DNA of 64,000 nucleotides. Source: Microbacterium sp. zg-Y1090 (lineage in GTDB: Bacteria; Actinomycetota; Actinomycetes; Actinomycetales; Microbacteriaceae). The notes under the pieces are model-generated. The model was not told the origin of the DNA. It was given only the letters and a program-made list of their open reading frames with translations, and searched no databases. The stretch is taken from contig NZ_CP126742.1 in NCBI RefSeq assembly GCF_030246945.1, positions 2,356,001 through 2,420,000 of the forward strand, given 5' to 3'. Each line of letters opens with the position of its first letter. Positions within the stretch are counted from its first letter, which is position 1. The translations under genes were made by a program, and so were the position numbers. Shown here piece after piece: positions 38,159-49,051 of this stretch.

Positions 38159-39490
38159 ATGTACGTCACCGGCCGCTTCCCCGTGCTCGTCGCCCTCGGC
38201 GTCGTGCCCGTCGTGCTGCTCGGCTCCGCGGGCATCCCGCCCTGGCCGGTGGCGGTGGTCTGGCTGGTGCTGTGCGCGGCGACCGCCGCGGTCGACTCCG
38301 CCGTCGCCCCTCACCCCCGCAGCCTGCGGCTGACGCGCACCGGTCCGACGCGCACCCGCCTGGGCGAACGGATCGACACCGCGCTCATGGTCGAGAACAC
38401 CGGCGGTCGCCGGGTGCGCGGTCTGCTGCGCGACGCGTGGCAGCCCACCGCCGGCGCCCCGACGCAGCGCGCCGCGATCGACGTGCCTCCCGGGGAGCGG
38501 CGACGCGTGCCTGTGCCGCTGCAGCCCGTGCGCCGCGGCGAGCTGCGCTCCGGGTTCGTCGTGGTGCGCTCGCTGGGGCCGCTGGGGATGGCCGGGCGCC
38601 AGGCCCGGCTGGACGTGCCAGGCACGGTGCGCGTGCTCCCGGCGTTCGCCTCGCGTCGTCACCTGCCGTCGCGGCTCGCGCGGCTGCGGGAGCTCGACGG
38701 CAACACCAGCCTGCAGGTGCGCGGTCAGGGCACCGAGTTCGACAGCCTGCGAGAATACGTGCGCGGCGACGACGTGCGCTCAATCGACTGGCGGGCGACG
38801 GCCCGCGCGGGCACCACGATGCTGCGCACGTGGCGCCCCGAGCGCGACCGGCACGTGGTGATCGTCGTGGACACCGGTCGCACCTCCGCCGCGCGGGTGG
38901 GCGACGGGGTGCGCCTGGATGCCGCAATGGAGGCCGCGCTGCTGCTGGCAGCCCTCGCCACGCGCGCCGGCGACCACGTGCACCTGGCGATGTTCGACCG
39001 GGTGCTGCGCGCCCGGGTCACCGGCATCGACGGCGCCGCCCTGCTGCCGGCCATGGTCGAGGCGATGGCGCCCGTGCAGGCGCAGCTCATCGACACCGAT
39101 TGGGATGCCGCCTTCGCGCAGGTGCGCGCCCTCACCTCGCGGCCGGCGCTCGTGGTGCTGCTGACCGCGCAGGACAGTCCGGAGGCCTCACGGGGCTTTC
39201 TGGGGTCGTTGGGCGCGGTGACGCGGCGTGCCCACGTGCTGGTGGGCACCGCCGCCGACGGCGCGGCGGAGGACCCCGTGACGCCCACCCCCACCGCGCG
39301 GCGCGCGACCCGGCGCACCGCCGACGACGTGTACCGAGCGGCATCCGCCGAGCGCAGCGCCCGCGACGCCGCGCGCGTCGCCGCCGCCGTGACCCGTGCG
39401 GGAGGCGATGCGCTCACCGCCTCGGCCGACGACCTGCCACCGCGGATCGCCGACCGGTATCTGGCGCTCAAGGCCGCCGGCCGGCTCTGA
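38159..39490 (+). CDS. DUF58 protein with VWA-like fold
   Basis: A 443-aa protein: two N-terminal hydrophobic helices (~7-45), a beta-sandwich, then the DUF58 signature GQGTEFDSLREYVRGDDVRSIDWRATARAGTTMLRTWRPERDR (~203-245) followed by a VWA-like fold (VVIVVDTGRTSA... DTDWDAAFAQVRALTSRPALVVLLT). The MIDAS is partial: VVDTGRTS in place of DxSxS. Expected client of the adjacent MoxR. In many actinobacteria the next genes are SpoIIM and RDD; here they lie 5 kb further. Confidence 0.9.
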   Translation: MYVTGRFPVLVALGVVPVVLLGSAGIPPWPVAVVWLVLCAATAAVDSAVAPHPRSLRLTRTGPTRTRLGERIDTALMVENTGGRRVRGLLRDAWQPTAGAPTQRAAIDVPPGERRRVPVPLQPVRRGELRSGFVVVRSLGPLGMAGRQARLDVPGTVRVLPAFASRRHLPSRLARLRELDGNTSLQVRGQGTEFDSLREYVRGDDVRSIDWRATARAGTTMLRTWRPERDRHVVIVVDTGRTSAARVGDGVRLDAAMEAALLLAALATRAGDHVHLAMFDRVLRARVTGIDGAALLPAMVEAMAPVQAQLIDTDWDAAFAQVRALTSRPALVVLLTAQDSPEASRGFLGSLGAVTRRAHVLVGTAADGAAEDPVTPTPTARRATRRTADDVYRAASAERSARDAARVAAAVTRAGGDALTASADDLPPRIADRYLALKAAGRL

Positions 39491-39515
39491 GCCGCCGGTG
39501 CGCGCCACCCCCTAG

Positions 39516-39555
39516 CAACTCAGGTTGACACTCCCTGTGCCAGCAACGTATGTTG
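39516..39555 (+). promoter_or_regulatory. promoter with two CAAC-N4-GTTG dyads upstream of the small HTH gene
   Basis: TTGACA (39525-39530), 18-nt spacer, TATGTT (39549-39554), then 6 nt to the ATG at 39561. Two identical half-site dyads, CAAC-N4-GTTG, lie at 39516-39527 (into the -35) and 39544-39555 (covering the -10), centres 28 bp apart, both continuing into GTTGACA. The layout suits repression by a dimer binding both sites. Confidence 0.65.
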
Positions 39556-39560
39556 ACAGC

Positions 39561-39806
39561 ATGCACGCTTCTCAGATCGCCGACGCCGCCAGCGACACGG
39601 CCGACCCTCGCGCTGGGCTGCGCGCCGTGGCATCCCTGCGGATCCTCACCGACCGACTCGAGCTGCGGCAGGTCGAGGCTGCGCTGCGCGCGGGCATGAC
39701 GTGGCAGACCATCGCCGATGCCCTCGGCGTCAGCCGTCAGGCGGTGCACAAGAAGTACGCCAAACGCATCGACCCGGCCATCCCGGTGCCGCGGAGGCAC
39801 GGCTGA
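39561..39806 (+). CDS. small helix-turn-helix protein
   Basis: An 81-aa protein whose second half is a helix-turn-helix: LRQVEAALRAGMTWQTIADALGVSRQAVHKKYAKRID (~37-73). Its first half is a helical segment. It resembles short Actinobacteria HTH proteins encoded just before Clp-N-domain proteins. The following gene starts on its stop codon (TGATG), so the two form a unit. The pair of palindromes over its promoter makes autoregulation likely. No ribosome binding site; the transcript is probably leaderless. Confidence 0.82.
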   Translation: MHASQIADAASDTADPRAGLRAVASLRILTDRLELRQVEAALRAGMTWQTIADALGVSRQAVHKKYAKRIDPAIPVPRRHG

Positions 39807-40795
39807 TGGCGACGTTCGGCGAGGCGGTCGCCACGAGCCACGTCCTGTCGCTGATGGCCATGGAGGAGGCCTCCCGTCAGGGCCTGCGCGAAGCGGACTG
39901 CGAGCACCTGCTCATCGCCCTGGCCCTCGACGGCGGCGTGGCAGGTCAGGTGCTGCGCAGCCTCGGCGTGACCGTCGAGAAGACGCGGGCCGCCCTGTCG
40001 GCGCAGCACACCGCGCAGCTGGAGTCTCTCGGGGTCGAGGCGCCGGCGGTGGAGCCCGGACGGATCGTCTTCCACGAGACGCAGGGGTACCACTGGAGCG
40101 GGCGGGCGCTGCAGGTCATGAAGGATGCCTCCCGCGCCGGCCGGGGCGGCGATGCGCCTGCGATCCTGCGCGCGCTGGTCGCCGAGCCGAGCGGGTTCAT
40201 CGCCGCGACCCTGGAGCGGCTCGGGACCGATGCGGACGAGGTGGCACGACGCCTGGACGACGCCGACCGGCTGCCGTCGGCACCGCGGCGACGACGAGAC
40301 CAGGCTCCTTTGTCGACCTCGACGACGGCGTTCGTTCCGGCGCCGCCGGAGCAGGTGTGGGCGCTGGTGTCCGACGCGGAGCGGATCCCCGAATGGGATG
40401 CCGTCATCGGCAGCGTGACCCGACCGCACGGCGGGGCCGGCGGCGATGTCTGGATCGGCCGGCCCCGCACGCACGCCCCCGACGGGCGACCGCTGCGGAT
40501 CACACCGGCGATGCGGCAGCAGGAGATGCATCTCGTGTCGACACAGGAACCGGTGTCGGTCCAGTGGCGCTTCCGGTATCCGGACGTCGCCCGCAGCCAC
40601 GCCCGTCGCGTGACGCTCTCGCTCGAGCACGCCGCCGGCGGCACGCACCTGGGCATCTCCTTGGCCTGGGAACCACCCGCGGAGCGCCGGCCGCGCCCCC
40701 TCGCCGCTCTCGTGCTTCGCCCCCTGTATCGCGCCATGCTCTGGATGCAGGTCTCCGTGCTGGCCGCCGCCATCAGTCGCGTCTTCCGGCAATGA
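39806..40795 (+). CDS. Clp N-terminal domain fused to SRPBCC (polyketide cyclase-like) domain
   Basis: A 329-aa protein. Residues ~1-155 form two Clp N-repeats (FGEAVATSHVLSLMAMEEASRQGLREADCEHLLIALALDGGVAGQVLRSLGV and GRALQVMKDASRAGRGGDAPAILRALVAEPSGFIAATLERLG), the substrate/adaptor-binding domain of ClpC-type unfoldases, without any AAA+ module. After a basic linker (PSAPRRRRDQ), residues ~170-329 form a START/SRPBCC hydrophobic-ligand fold (AFVPAPPEQVWALVSDAERIPEWDAVIGSV). GGAGG precedes the ATG. The fusion suggests a ligand-sensing adaptor or substrate-presenting protein; function is inferred only from domains. Confidence 0.82.
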   Translation: MATFGEAVATSHVLSLMAMEEASRQGLREADCEHLLIALALDGGVAGQVLRSLGVTVEKTRAALSAQHTAQLESLGVEAPAVEPGRIVFHETQGYHWSGRALQVMKDASRAGRGGDAPAILRALVAEPSGFIAATLERLGTDADEVARRLDDADRLPSAPRRRRDQAPLSTSTTAFVPAPPEQVWALVSDAERIPEWDAVIGSVTRPHGGAGGDVWIGRPRTHAPDGRPLRITPAMRQQEMHLVSTQEPVSVQWRFRYPDVARSHARRVTLSLEHAAGGTHLGISLAWEPPAERRPRPLAALVLRPLYRAMLWMQVSVLAAAISRVFRQ

Positions 40796-40871
40796 CCGAC
40801 GCGCTCTCTCGCAGTGGCGCTATCGGGGCCCGCGGCGGCGGGCTACTGTGAGCGCGAAAGGAGGCACAGCC

Positions 40872-41678
40872 ATGAGCAATGATCCCCGTCCGGAAGAACA
40901 CGTCGCCCCCACGCCTCTCGACCACGCCGCCGCCCCCGGAGGACCGAGCATGGCGCCGCGGCTCGTCGCCGAGGCGATGGGCACGTTCCTGCTGGTCTTC
41001 GGCTCTATCGGCGCCGCCCTGTTCGCCGCCGATGCCGGCCTGGGGCCAGACGGCACCTCGCTCGGCATCGGCTACGTGGGCGTGGCGCTCGCCTTCGGGC
41101 TGACGGTCGTCGCCGGCGCGTACGCGTGGGGACCGATCTCGGGCGGCCACTTCAACCCCGCCGTCACGCTCGGGCTGGCCGCCGCCGGCCGTTTCCCCTG
41201 GCGCGAGACCGGCGCCTACATCATCGCGCAGATCATCGGCGGGATCGTGGGCACGACCCTCATCGTGCTCATCGGGCTCTTCGGACCCGACGGCTGGCTG
41301 CGCTCCGCCCAAGACGGCGGCTTCGCCAGCAACGGGTTCGGCGAGCACTCCCCCGGCGGCTTCGGCCTCGGAGCCGCGATCGTGGTGGAGATCGCCTTCA
41401 CCGCGATCTTCGTGCTCGTGATCCTCGGCGTGACCCACCCGAGCCGGGGCACCAAGCTCGCCGGCCTGGTCATCGGTCTCACGCTGACCCTCATCCACCT
41501 GGCATCCATCCCGGTGGACAACACCTCGGTCAACCCGGCCCGCTCGATCGCGACGGCGATCTACGGCGGCGGAGACGCACTGCTGCAGCTGTGGGTCTTC
41601 CTCGTCTTCCCGATCGTCGGCGCGCTGATCGCGGGCTTCGCCCACCGCGCGATGTTCGACGGACGCGAACTCGGCTGA
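40872..41678 (+). CDS. aqpZ: aquaporin Z-like water channel
   Basis: A 268-aa MIP-family channel: six membrane helices, NPA motifs HFNPAVT (95-97) and SVNPARS (221-223). The selectivity-filter His in LIHLASIPVDNTSVNPARS indicates a water-type AqpZ, not a glycerol facilitator. A ~28-residue Pro/Asp-rich N-terminus precedes helix 1. ATG 40872 follows a near-perfect AAAGGAGG; TACTGT about 25 nt upstream may be the -10. Convergent with katG beyond a strong hairpin. Confidence 0.92.
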   Translation: MSNDPRPEEHVAPTPLDHAAAPGGPSMAPRLVAEAMGTFLLVFGSIGAALFAADAGLGPDGTSLGIGYVGVALAFGLTVVAGAYAWGPISGGHFNPAVTLGLAAAGRFPWRETGAYIIAQIIGGIVGTTLIVLIGLFGPDGWLRSAQDGGFASNGFGEHSPGGFGLGAAIVVEIAFTAIFVLVILGVTHPSRGTKLAGLVIGLTLTLIHLASIPVDNTSVNPARSIATAIYGGGDALLQLWVFLVFPIVGALIAGFAHRAMFDGRELG

Positions 41679-41688
41679 GCGCAACGAC

Positions 41689-41722
41689 CGACGGCCCGCC
41701 CCCTTGCGGGGACGGGCCGTCG
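41689..41722. terminator. bidirectional terminator between aqpZ and katG
   Basis: Ten-base perfect arms (41689-41698, 41713-41722) around an inner CCCC/GGGG stem, in the 56-bp convergent gap. Confidence 0.8.
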
Positions 41723-41734
41723 TCGTGTTGCGGA

Positions 41735-44573
<2,839 letters not shown>

Positions 44574-44586
44574 TGATGCGGCGTCG

Positions 44587-45582
44587 TCAGCCGGCCACCA
44601 GGCGGGGTGTGCCGCTTTCGTACTCGGTGAGATCGCCCGTCGCGCCCCGCCGGGACGCCCGGCCACCGACCAGGAGCATGTAGGTCAGGAACAGCCCCAG
44701 CGCGGCGGCGCCGATGCCGATCTTCAGCGGCCACGGCCACGGCTGGGCGGTGACGAAACCCTCGATGAGCCCCGCGACGGCGAGCGCGAAGACGAGGCCG
44801 ATCGCCACCGTGGCCAGCGACCGCCCGGCGGCGGCGAGCGCTTCGCCCCGCCCTCGCGGGCCCGGGGCGACCCACGCCCAGAAGATGTGCAGACCCGCGG
44901 CGCCGGCGACGAAGATGCAGGTGAGCTCCAGCAGACCGTGCGGAGCGATGTGCAGCAGGAAGATGTCGCCCCGATCGAAGGCGAAGAGCACGGCGGCGGC
45001 GGTCCCCACCCCCACGGCGTTCTGGATCAGCACCATCACCGGCCAGAGGCCTGTGATGCCGAACAGCACGCACTGTGCGGCGATCCAGGCGTTGTTGGTC
45101 CAGACGGTGCCGGCGAAGACGGCGGCCGGGTTCTCGCTGTAGTACTGCGTGAAGTCGTTCTCGGCATACTGCTCCAGCTGCGCCTGGGAGCCCAGCGCCG
45201 CCAGCGCCGCCGGATCCCCCGCCACCCACGTCGCGACGATCGCCGCGATGACGATGCACCCCACGGCGATGGCGAGCGTCGTGTACCGCAACCGGTACAG
45301 CGCCGCCGGAAGCTGCTGCAGGAAGAACCTCGGCACCTGCCGCAGCACGTTGTCAGGGGTGCCCGTCAGGCGCAGCCGCGCCCGCGACAGCAGCGTCGAC
45401 AGGTAGTCACCCTCGGGCGTGCGGCCGGCGGAGGTCTTCAGCTCGGCGAGGTCCGCCGAGGCCGCCCGGTAGCGGGTGACCAGTTCGTCGGCCTCCGCCC
45501 CGCTGAGACGCCCACGGCGGCCGAGTTCCTCGAGCCGCGCCCACTCCTGGCGCCGGGCGGCGGTGAGGGCGTCGGCATCCAT
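44587..45582 (-). CDS. SpoIIM-like (DUF95) membrane protein
   Basis: A 331-aa stage II sporulation protein M-type membrane protein: N-terminal helical cytoplasmic region (~1-105, RLEELGRRGRLSGAEADELVTRYRAASADLAEL) and five hydrophobic segments with NDFTQYYSENPAAVFAGTVWTNNAWIAAQC and HIAPHGLLELTCIFVAGAAGLHIFWAW, the family's conserved core. Non-sporulating actinobacteria keep it with RDD, DUF58 and MoxR (as Rv3692-Rv3695). ATG 45582 stands 7 nt after TACAGT; an in-frame ATG at 45600 would overlap the divergent start. Confidence 0.87.
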   Translation of the reverse strand: MDADALTAARRQEWARLEELGRRGRLSGAEADELVTRYRAASADLAELKTSAGRTPEGDYLSTLLSRARLRLTGTPDNVLRQVPRFFLQQLPAALYRLRYTTLAIAVGCIVIAAIVATWVAGDPAALAALGSQAQLEQYAENDFTQYYSENPAAVFAGTVWTNNAWIAAQCVLFGITGLWPVMVLIQNAVGVGTAAAVLFAFDRGDIFLLHIAPHGLLELTCIFVAGAAGLHIFWAWVAPGPRGRGEALAAAGRSLATVAIGLVFALAVAGLIEGFVTAQPWPWPLKIGIGAAALGLFLTYMLLVGGRASRRGATGDLTEYESGTPRLVAG

Positions 45583-45598
45583 GTGATTCACTGTAGCC

Positions 45599-46441
45599 AT
45601 GCCGACGCCCGGGCCCGCCGTGGAGATCCACCAGGACGAGATCCTCACCGGCGAGGCGGTGGCGCTGGACGTGCAACCCGTCGGGTACTTCCTGCGGGCG
45701 CTCGGTGTGCTCATCGACATGCTGGCCGGCGTGGCGCTGTTCCTGCTGCTGGCCGGTGTCACGTCGTGGATCGCCGGGCAGAGCCTGCTGAACGCAGCTC
45801 TGTCGCCGGCGTTGACCATCACGGTGCTCGTGCTGGTGACGGTCGTCCTCCCCACCGTGGTGGAGACGGCCACGCGCGGGCGCAGCCTCGGCAAGCTCGT
45901 GGTCGGAGGGCGCATCGTGCGCGTCGACGGCGGGGCGTCGGGGTTCCGGCAGGCGTTCATCCGGGCGCTGGTGGGGGTGTTCGAGCTCTGGTTCACCCTC
46001 GGCGCCGTCGCCGGCATCGTCGCGGTGTTCACCCCTCGGGCGGAGCGGCTCGGCGATCTGCTGGCCGGCACCTACAGCGAGCGCACCCGCGCCCCGCGAC
46101 TGCCGCCGGAGCCGCCGGGCGTGCCGCCGGCACTGGCGGGCTGGGCCGCCATCGCCGATGTGGGGCCGCTGCCCGACCGCACCGCGCGCCGCATCAGCCA
46201 GTTCGTGCGGCAGGCCGGGGACCTCGATCCCGCGGCGCGCGCACGCACTGCTGCCGCCCTCGCCGGCGAGGCCAGCACGTTCATCTCCCCCGTCCCGGCG
46301 GCCGATCCGGAGACGCTGCTGCTGGGCGTCATCGCCCTCCGGCGCGAGCGGGAGCTGCGCGCCCTGCGCGGCGAGGACGAGCGCACGGCGGCGCTCACCT
46401 CCGGAGTCACCGGCGCCCCGCGGGGGTTCCCGCAGCGCTGA
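45599..46441 (+). CDS. RDD-family membrane protein
   Basis: A 280-aa protein with an RDD domain: YFLRALGVLIDMLAGVALFLLL, then TRGRSLGKLVVGGRIVRVDGGASGFRQAFIRALVG and TPRAERLGDLLAGTYSERTR. The hallmark Arg/Asp/Asp appear as R, D in LRALGVLID and D in RLGD. Residues ~180-280 are a cytoplasmic helical region. Its ATG is 17 bp from that of the divergent SpoIIM gene, so each promoter overlaps the other's coding start. Convergent with ahcY across the repeat region. Confidence 0.87.
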   Translation: MPTPGPAVEIHQDEILTGEAVALDVQPVGYFLRALGVLIDMLAGVALFLLLAGVTSWIAGQSLLNAALSPALTITVLVLVTVVLPTVVETATRGRSLGKLVVGGRIVRVDGGASGFRQAFIRALVGVFELWFTLGAVAGIVAVFTPRAERLGDLLAGTYSERTRAPRLPPEPPGVPPALAGWAAIADVGPLPDRTARRISQFVRQAGDLDPAARARTAAALAGEASTFISPVPAADPETLLLGVIALRRERELRALRGEDERTAALTSGVTGAPRGFPQR

Positions 46442-46490
46442 CCCCGCCCCGCGTGCCCGCCCGCGGCGCGTGCCCGCCTCGCCTGCCCCG

Positions 46491-46518
46491 CAGCGCCCGG
46501 CGGGCAGCGCCCGGCGGG
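46491..46518. repeat. tandem 2 x 14-bp repeat after the RDD gene
   Basis: CAGCGCCCGGCGGG occurs twice head to tail. Each unit contains the palindrome GCCCGGCGGGC, so it may help end the RDD transcript. Confidence 0.65.
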
Positions 46519-46520
46519 CC

Positions 46521-46593
46521 GCTCGAGTGTCACTTCCGCACAGTGCGCGGTGACCTCACCCACCACACGCGACACCGGAGCAGCGCGCTTGCG
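46521..46593. repeat. 73-bp palindromic repeat, copy 1 (degenerate)
   Basis: First of three related units in the 400-bp gene-free gap between convergent rdd and ahcY. It begins GCTCGAGTGTCACTTCCGCA and diverges at its right end (GCGCGCTT for GCGCGTTTCAG). Here a GTCAC/GTGAC pair gives an alternative inner stem absent from the other copies. Confidence 0.8.
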
Positions 46594-46615
46594 GCACACG
46601 CCGACGCCCGGCGCC

Positions 46616-46688
46616 GCTCGAGTGTCGCTTCCGCACAGTGCGCGGGCACGCCACCCACCACACGCGACACCGGAGCGGCGCGTTTCAG
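46616..46688. repeat. 73-bp palindromic repeat, copy 2
   Basis: Outer arms CGCCGCTCGAGTGTCGC and, at the right, GCGACACCGGAGCGGCG, complementary at 15 of 17 positions. An inner CCGCAC/GTGCG stem sits between. The unit closes with GTTTCAG. Starts 95 bp after copy 1. Confidence 0.85.
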
Positions 46689-46727
46689 GGAGGGGGCGCG
46701 GCGGCACGGGCGCGGCGGCCCGGCGCC

Positions 46728-46800
46728 GCTCGAGTGTCGCTTCCGCACGGTGCGCGGGCACCCCACCCACCACACGCGACACCGGAGCGGCGCGTTTCAG
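46728..46800. repeat. 73-bp palindromic repeat, copy 3
   Basis: Nearly identical to copy 2 (CACGG for CACAG and one change in the centre), again ending in GTTTCAG. Starts 112 bp after copy 2 and finishes 41 bp from the ahcY stop. The spacers between copies are unrelated GC-rich DNA. Confidence 0.85.
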
Positions 46801-46841
46801 CGCCGGGGCGCGACGCCCGGGCGCGAGCGCGAGCACGGCGG

Positions 46842-48299
46842 TCAATAGCGGTAGTGGTCCAGCTTGTAGGGGCCCTCGACCGGCACGCCGATGTAGGCGG
46901 CCTGCGCGGGGGTGAGGGTGGTCAACTGCACACCCAGGGCATCGAGGTGCAGCCGCGCCACCTTCTCGTCGAGGTGCTTGGGCAGGGTGTGCACCGCCGT
47001 CGCGTAGACATCGCGCCGCGTGAACAGCTCGATCTGGGCCAGCACCTGGTTCGTGAACGACGCGCTCATGACGAAGGACGGATGCCCGGTGGCGTTGCCG
47101 AGGTTCATCAGCCGTCCCTCGCTGAGCACGAGCACGCTGCGGCCCGTCGGCAGTCGCCACTCGTGCACCTGCGGCTTGATCTCCACGCGCTGAGCCCCCG
47201 GCAGCGCCTCGAGTCCCGCCATGTCGATCTCGTTGTCGAAGTGCCCCACGTTGCCGACGACGGCGAGGTGCTTGAGCGAGAGGAGGTCCTCGACGGTGAC
47301 GACGTCCTTGTTGCCGGTGCCGGTGATGAGGATGTCCACCTGGTCCGCGACGTCGGCCAGGCGCGCCACCTGGTAGCCGTCCATCGCGGCCTGCAGCGCG
47401 CAGATGGGGTCGACCTCGCTGACGATGACGCGGGCACCCTGCCCGCGCAGCGCCTCGGCGGCGCCCTTGCCGACGTCGCCGTACCCGCAGACGAACGCGA
47501 CCTTGCCGCCGATCAGCACGTCGGTGGCACGGTTGAGCCCGTCGGGCAGCGAGTGGCGGATGCCGTATTTGTTGTCGAACTTGGACTTCGTCACCGAGTC
47601 GTTGACGTTGATGGCCGGAAAGAGCAGATCACCGGATGCCGCGAGCTCGTACAGCCGGTGCACCCCCGTCGTGGTCTCCTCCGTCACCCCGAGGAGGCCT
47701 TCTGCCATGCGGGTGAACCGCTGCGGGTCGCGGGCGAGGCTGCGCCGCAGCACGTCGAGGACGACCCGGTACTCCGCGGGGTCGTCGGGCGCGGCATCCG
47801 GCACTCCCCCGGCCTTCTCGAAGGCGACCCCCTTGTGCACGAGCAGCGTCGCGTCGCCTCCGTCGTCGAGGATGAGGTTGGGGCCGTCGAAGCCCTCGTC
47901 GCTCCAGTCGAAGATACGGTCGGCGAGGTCCCAATACTCCTCGAGCGTCTCGCCCTTCCACGCGAACACGGGGACGCCGCGGGGCTCGTCGACGGTGCCG
48001 TCGGGTCCGACGACGACGGCGGCGGCCGCCTCGTCCTGCGTGGAGAAGATGTTGCAGCTCGCCCAGCGCACGTGGGCGCCGAGGGCGACGAGCGTCTCGA
48101 TCAGCACGGCGGTCTGCACCGTCATGTGCAGGGATCCGGCGATGCGTGCGCCGGCCAGCGGGCGGGTGGGGCCGAACTCCTCCCGCAGCGCCATGAGCCC
48201 CGGCATCTCGTTCTCGGCCAGCCTCAGCTGATGGCGGCCGGCCTCGGCGAGGGAGAGATCGGCGATGGCGTGACGGAGAGCGGGCGTCTGGGTCGGCAT
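46842..48299 (-). CDS. ahcY: S-adenosylhomocysteine hydrolase
   Basis: A 485-aa NAD-dependent enzyme that splits S-adenosylhomocysteine into adenosine and homocysteine, keeping the methyl cycle running. Motifs: [44 protein letters not shown] with the NAD/substrate Lys, the Rossmann loop [22 protein letters not shown], and the C-terminal NAD-capping KLDHYRY. Length and the ~40-residue insert ([20 protein letters not shown]) match the bacterial/actinobacterial type. CACAAT is 6 nt before the ATG. Its 3' end runs into the palindromic repeats. Confidence 0.97.
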   Translation of the reverse strand: MPTQTPALRHAIADLSLAEAGRHQLRLAENEMPGLMALREEFGPTRPLAGARIAGSLHMTVQTAVLIETLVALGAHVRWASCNIFSTQDEAAAAVVVGPDGTVDEPRGVPVFAWKGETLEEYWDLADRIFDWSDEGFDGPNLILDDGGDATLLVHKGVAFEKAGGVPDAAPDDPAEYRVVLDVLRRSLARDPQRFTRMAEGLLGVTEETTTGVHRLYELAASGDLLFPAINVNDSVTKSKFDNKYGIRHSLPDGLNRATDVLIGGKVAFVCGYGDVGKGAAEALRGQGARVIVSEVDPICALQAAMDGYQVARLADVADQVDILITGTGNKDVVTVEDLLSLKHLAVVGNVGHFDNEIDMAGLEALPGAQRVEIKPQVHEWRLPTGRSVLVLSEGRLMNLGNATGHPSFVMSASFTNQVLAQIELFTRRDVYATAVHTLPKHLDEKVARLHLDALGVQLTTLTPAQAAYIGVPVEGPYKLDHYRY

Positions 48300-48338
48300 G
48301 CCGTCATTGTGCCACGCAGGGGCCCGCCGGGATCCGGC

Positions 48339-48545
48339 TCAGACGCGCAGCGTCTCATGCCGCACGACGACCCACCCCTTGGGGACCGACAGCCGGTCGG
48401 TGTGGATGGCGCACAGGTCGTGCGCGTGCGGATCGCCGCCCGCGCCGAGGGGTCCGAGGGCGGCCATCTGATCGCCGTAGTCGAACGTCAGCGTCGTGAC
48501 GGCCTCGCGGGCGCAGCCCACCTTGGAACACAGTCTCTCGCGCAT
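48339..48545 (-). CDS. DUF3499 family protein
   Basis: A 68-aa protein with the DUF3499 pattern: ERLCSKVGCAREAVTTLTFDYGDQMAALGPL, then HAHDLCAIHTDRLSVPKGWVVVRHE. Three cysteines and two histidines (C..C, H..C..H) suggest a small metal-binding fold. Function unknown; it regularly accompanies the metallopeptidase-family gene and whiB2 in actinobacteria (Rv3258c). ATG 48545 is supported by TAGCGT 7 nt upstream. Confidence 0.85.
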   Translation of the reverse strand: MRERLCSKVGCAREAVTTLTFDYGDQMAALGPLGAGGDPHAHDLCAIHTDRLSVPKGWVVVRHETLRV

Positions 48546-48598
48546 CGGGTCCACGCTAATGCCGACGGACGACGACGGATGGATGCCGCGCGGGGTGC

Positions 48599-49039
48599 TC
48601 AGAAGAAGCGGAACCGCTCGGGTCCGAGGTCCCAGGGATCCTTGTCGAGGTACTCCGCAGCGGCGCGGAAGACGGTGCTCTCGATGATCATGCGGCGGTG
48701 CAGCTCGTCCTCGCGGTGCGGCCGGCTCAGCCGCTCGATCGGCAGTCGGTACAGGATGATGCGCTTCTGTTCGGGCACCACGTGCCAGCGCGGGATGCCG
48801 TCGGCATCCGGGACGTCGGGCATCTCGCCGATCTCGAAGCGCACGTCCCGGAGGTCTTCCCACGCGCTGCGCAGGAACTCGGCAGCGGCTCCCACGGCCA
48901 GGTCGAACCGCTCGACGCGGCTGTCCAGGGGCGGCAGCGGCGGCCGGACGACCGGGCTGCGACCCTCGCGGCCGTGCCGGCCGTGGCGCGCGGGGCGGGG
49001 TCGGGCGACGGTCGCGCTGCGGGTCCGACGACGCATCAT
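48599..49039 (-). CDS. metallopeptidase-family protein (Rv3259-like), likely inactive
   Basis: A 146-aa protein of the small zincin-like family. After a basic tail (~1-30) come FDLAVGAAAEFLRSAWEDLRDVRFEIGEMPD and the segment ELHRRMIIESTVFRAAAEYLDKDPWDLGPERF, where bacterial relatives carry HExxH. Here that site reads RRMIIES, with no zinc ligands, as in mycobacterial Rv3259. It may therefore be a binding or scaffold protein. TAGGAT lies 6 nt before the ATG at 49039; a second ATG follows directly. Confidence 0.82.
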   Translation of the reverse strand: MMRRRTRSATVARPRPARHGRHGREGRSPVVRPPLPPLDSRVERFDLAVGAAAEFLRSAWEDLRDVRFEIGEMPDVPDADGIPRWHVVPEQKRIILYRLPIERLSRPHREDELHRRMIIESTVFRAAAEYLDKDPWDLGPERFRFF

Positions 49040-49045
49040 GCCCTC

Positions 49046-49051
49046 ATCCTA
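49046..49051 (-). promoter_or_regulatory. -10 box of the metallopeptidase-family gene
   Basis: TAGGAT on the minus strand with 6 nt to the ATG. Confidence 0.5.

Larger units (their letters stand above)
46442..46841. other. 400-bp gene-free gap between rdd and ahcY
   Basis: The longest stretch without a gene. It holds a GC-rich start, the 2 x 14-bp tandem repeat and three 73-bp palindromic units. Frames open through it on both strands only because the sequence has few A/T; no ribosome site or known protein pattern is seen. Confidence 0.8.

Noticed and set aside
46521..46800. Repeat array considered as CRISPR
   Set aside because: Units are 73 bp, palindromic and only three, with short spacers of unequal length; no cas genes.
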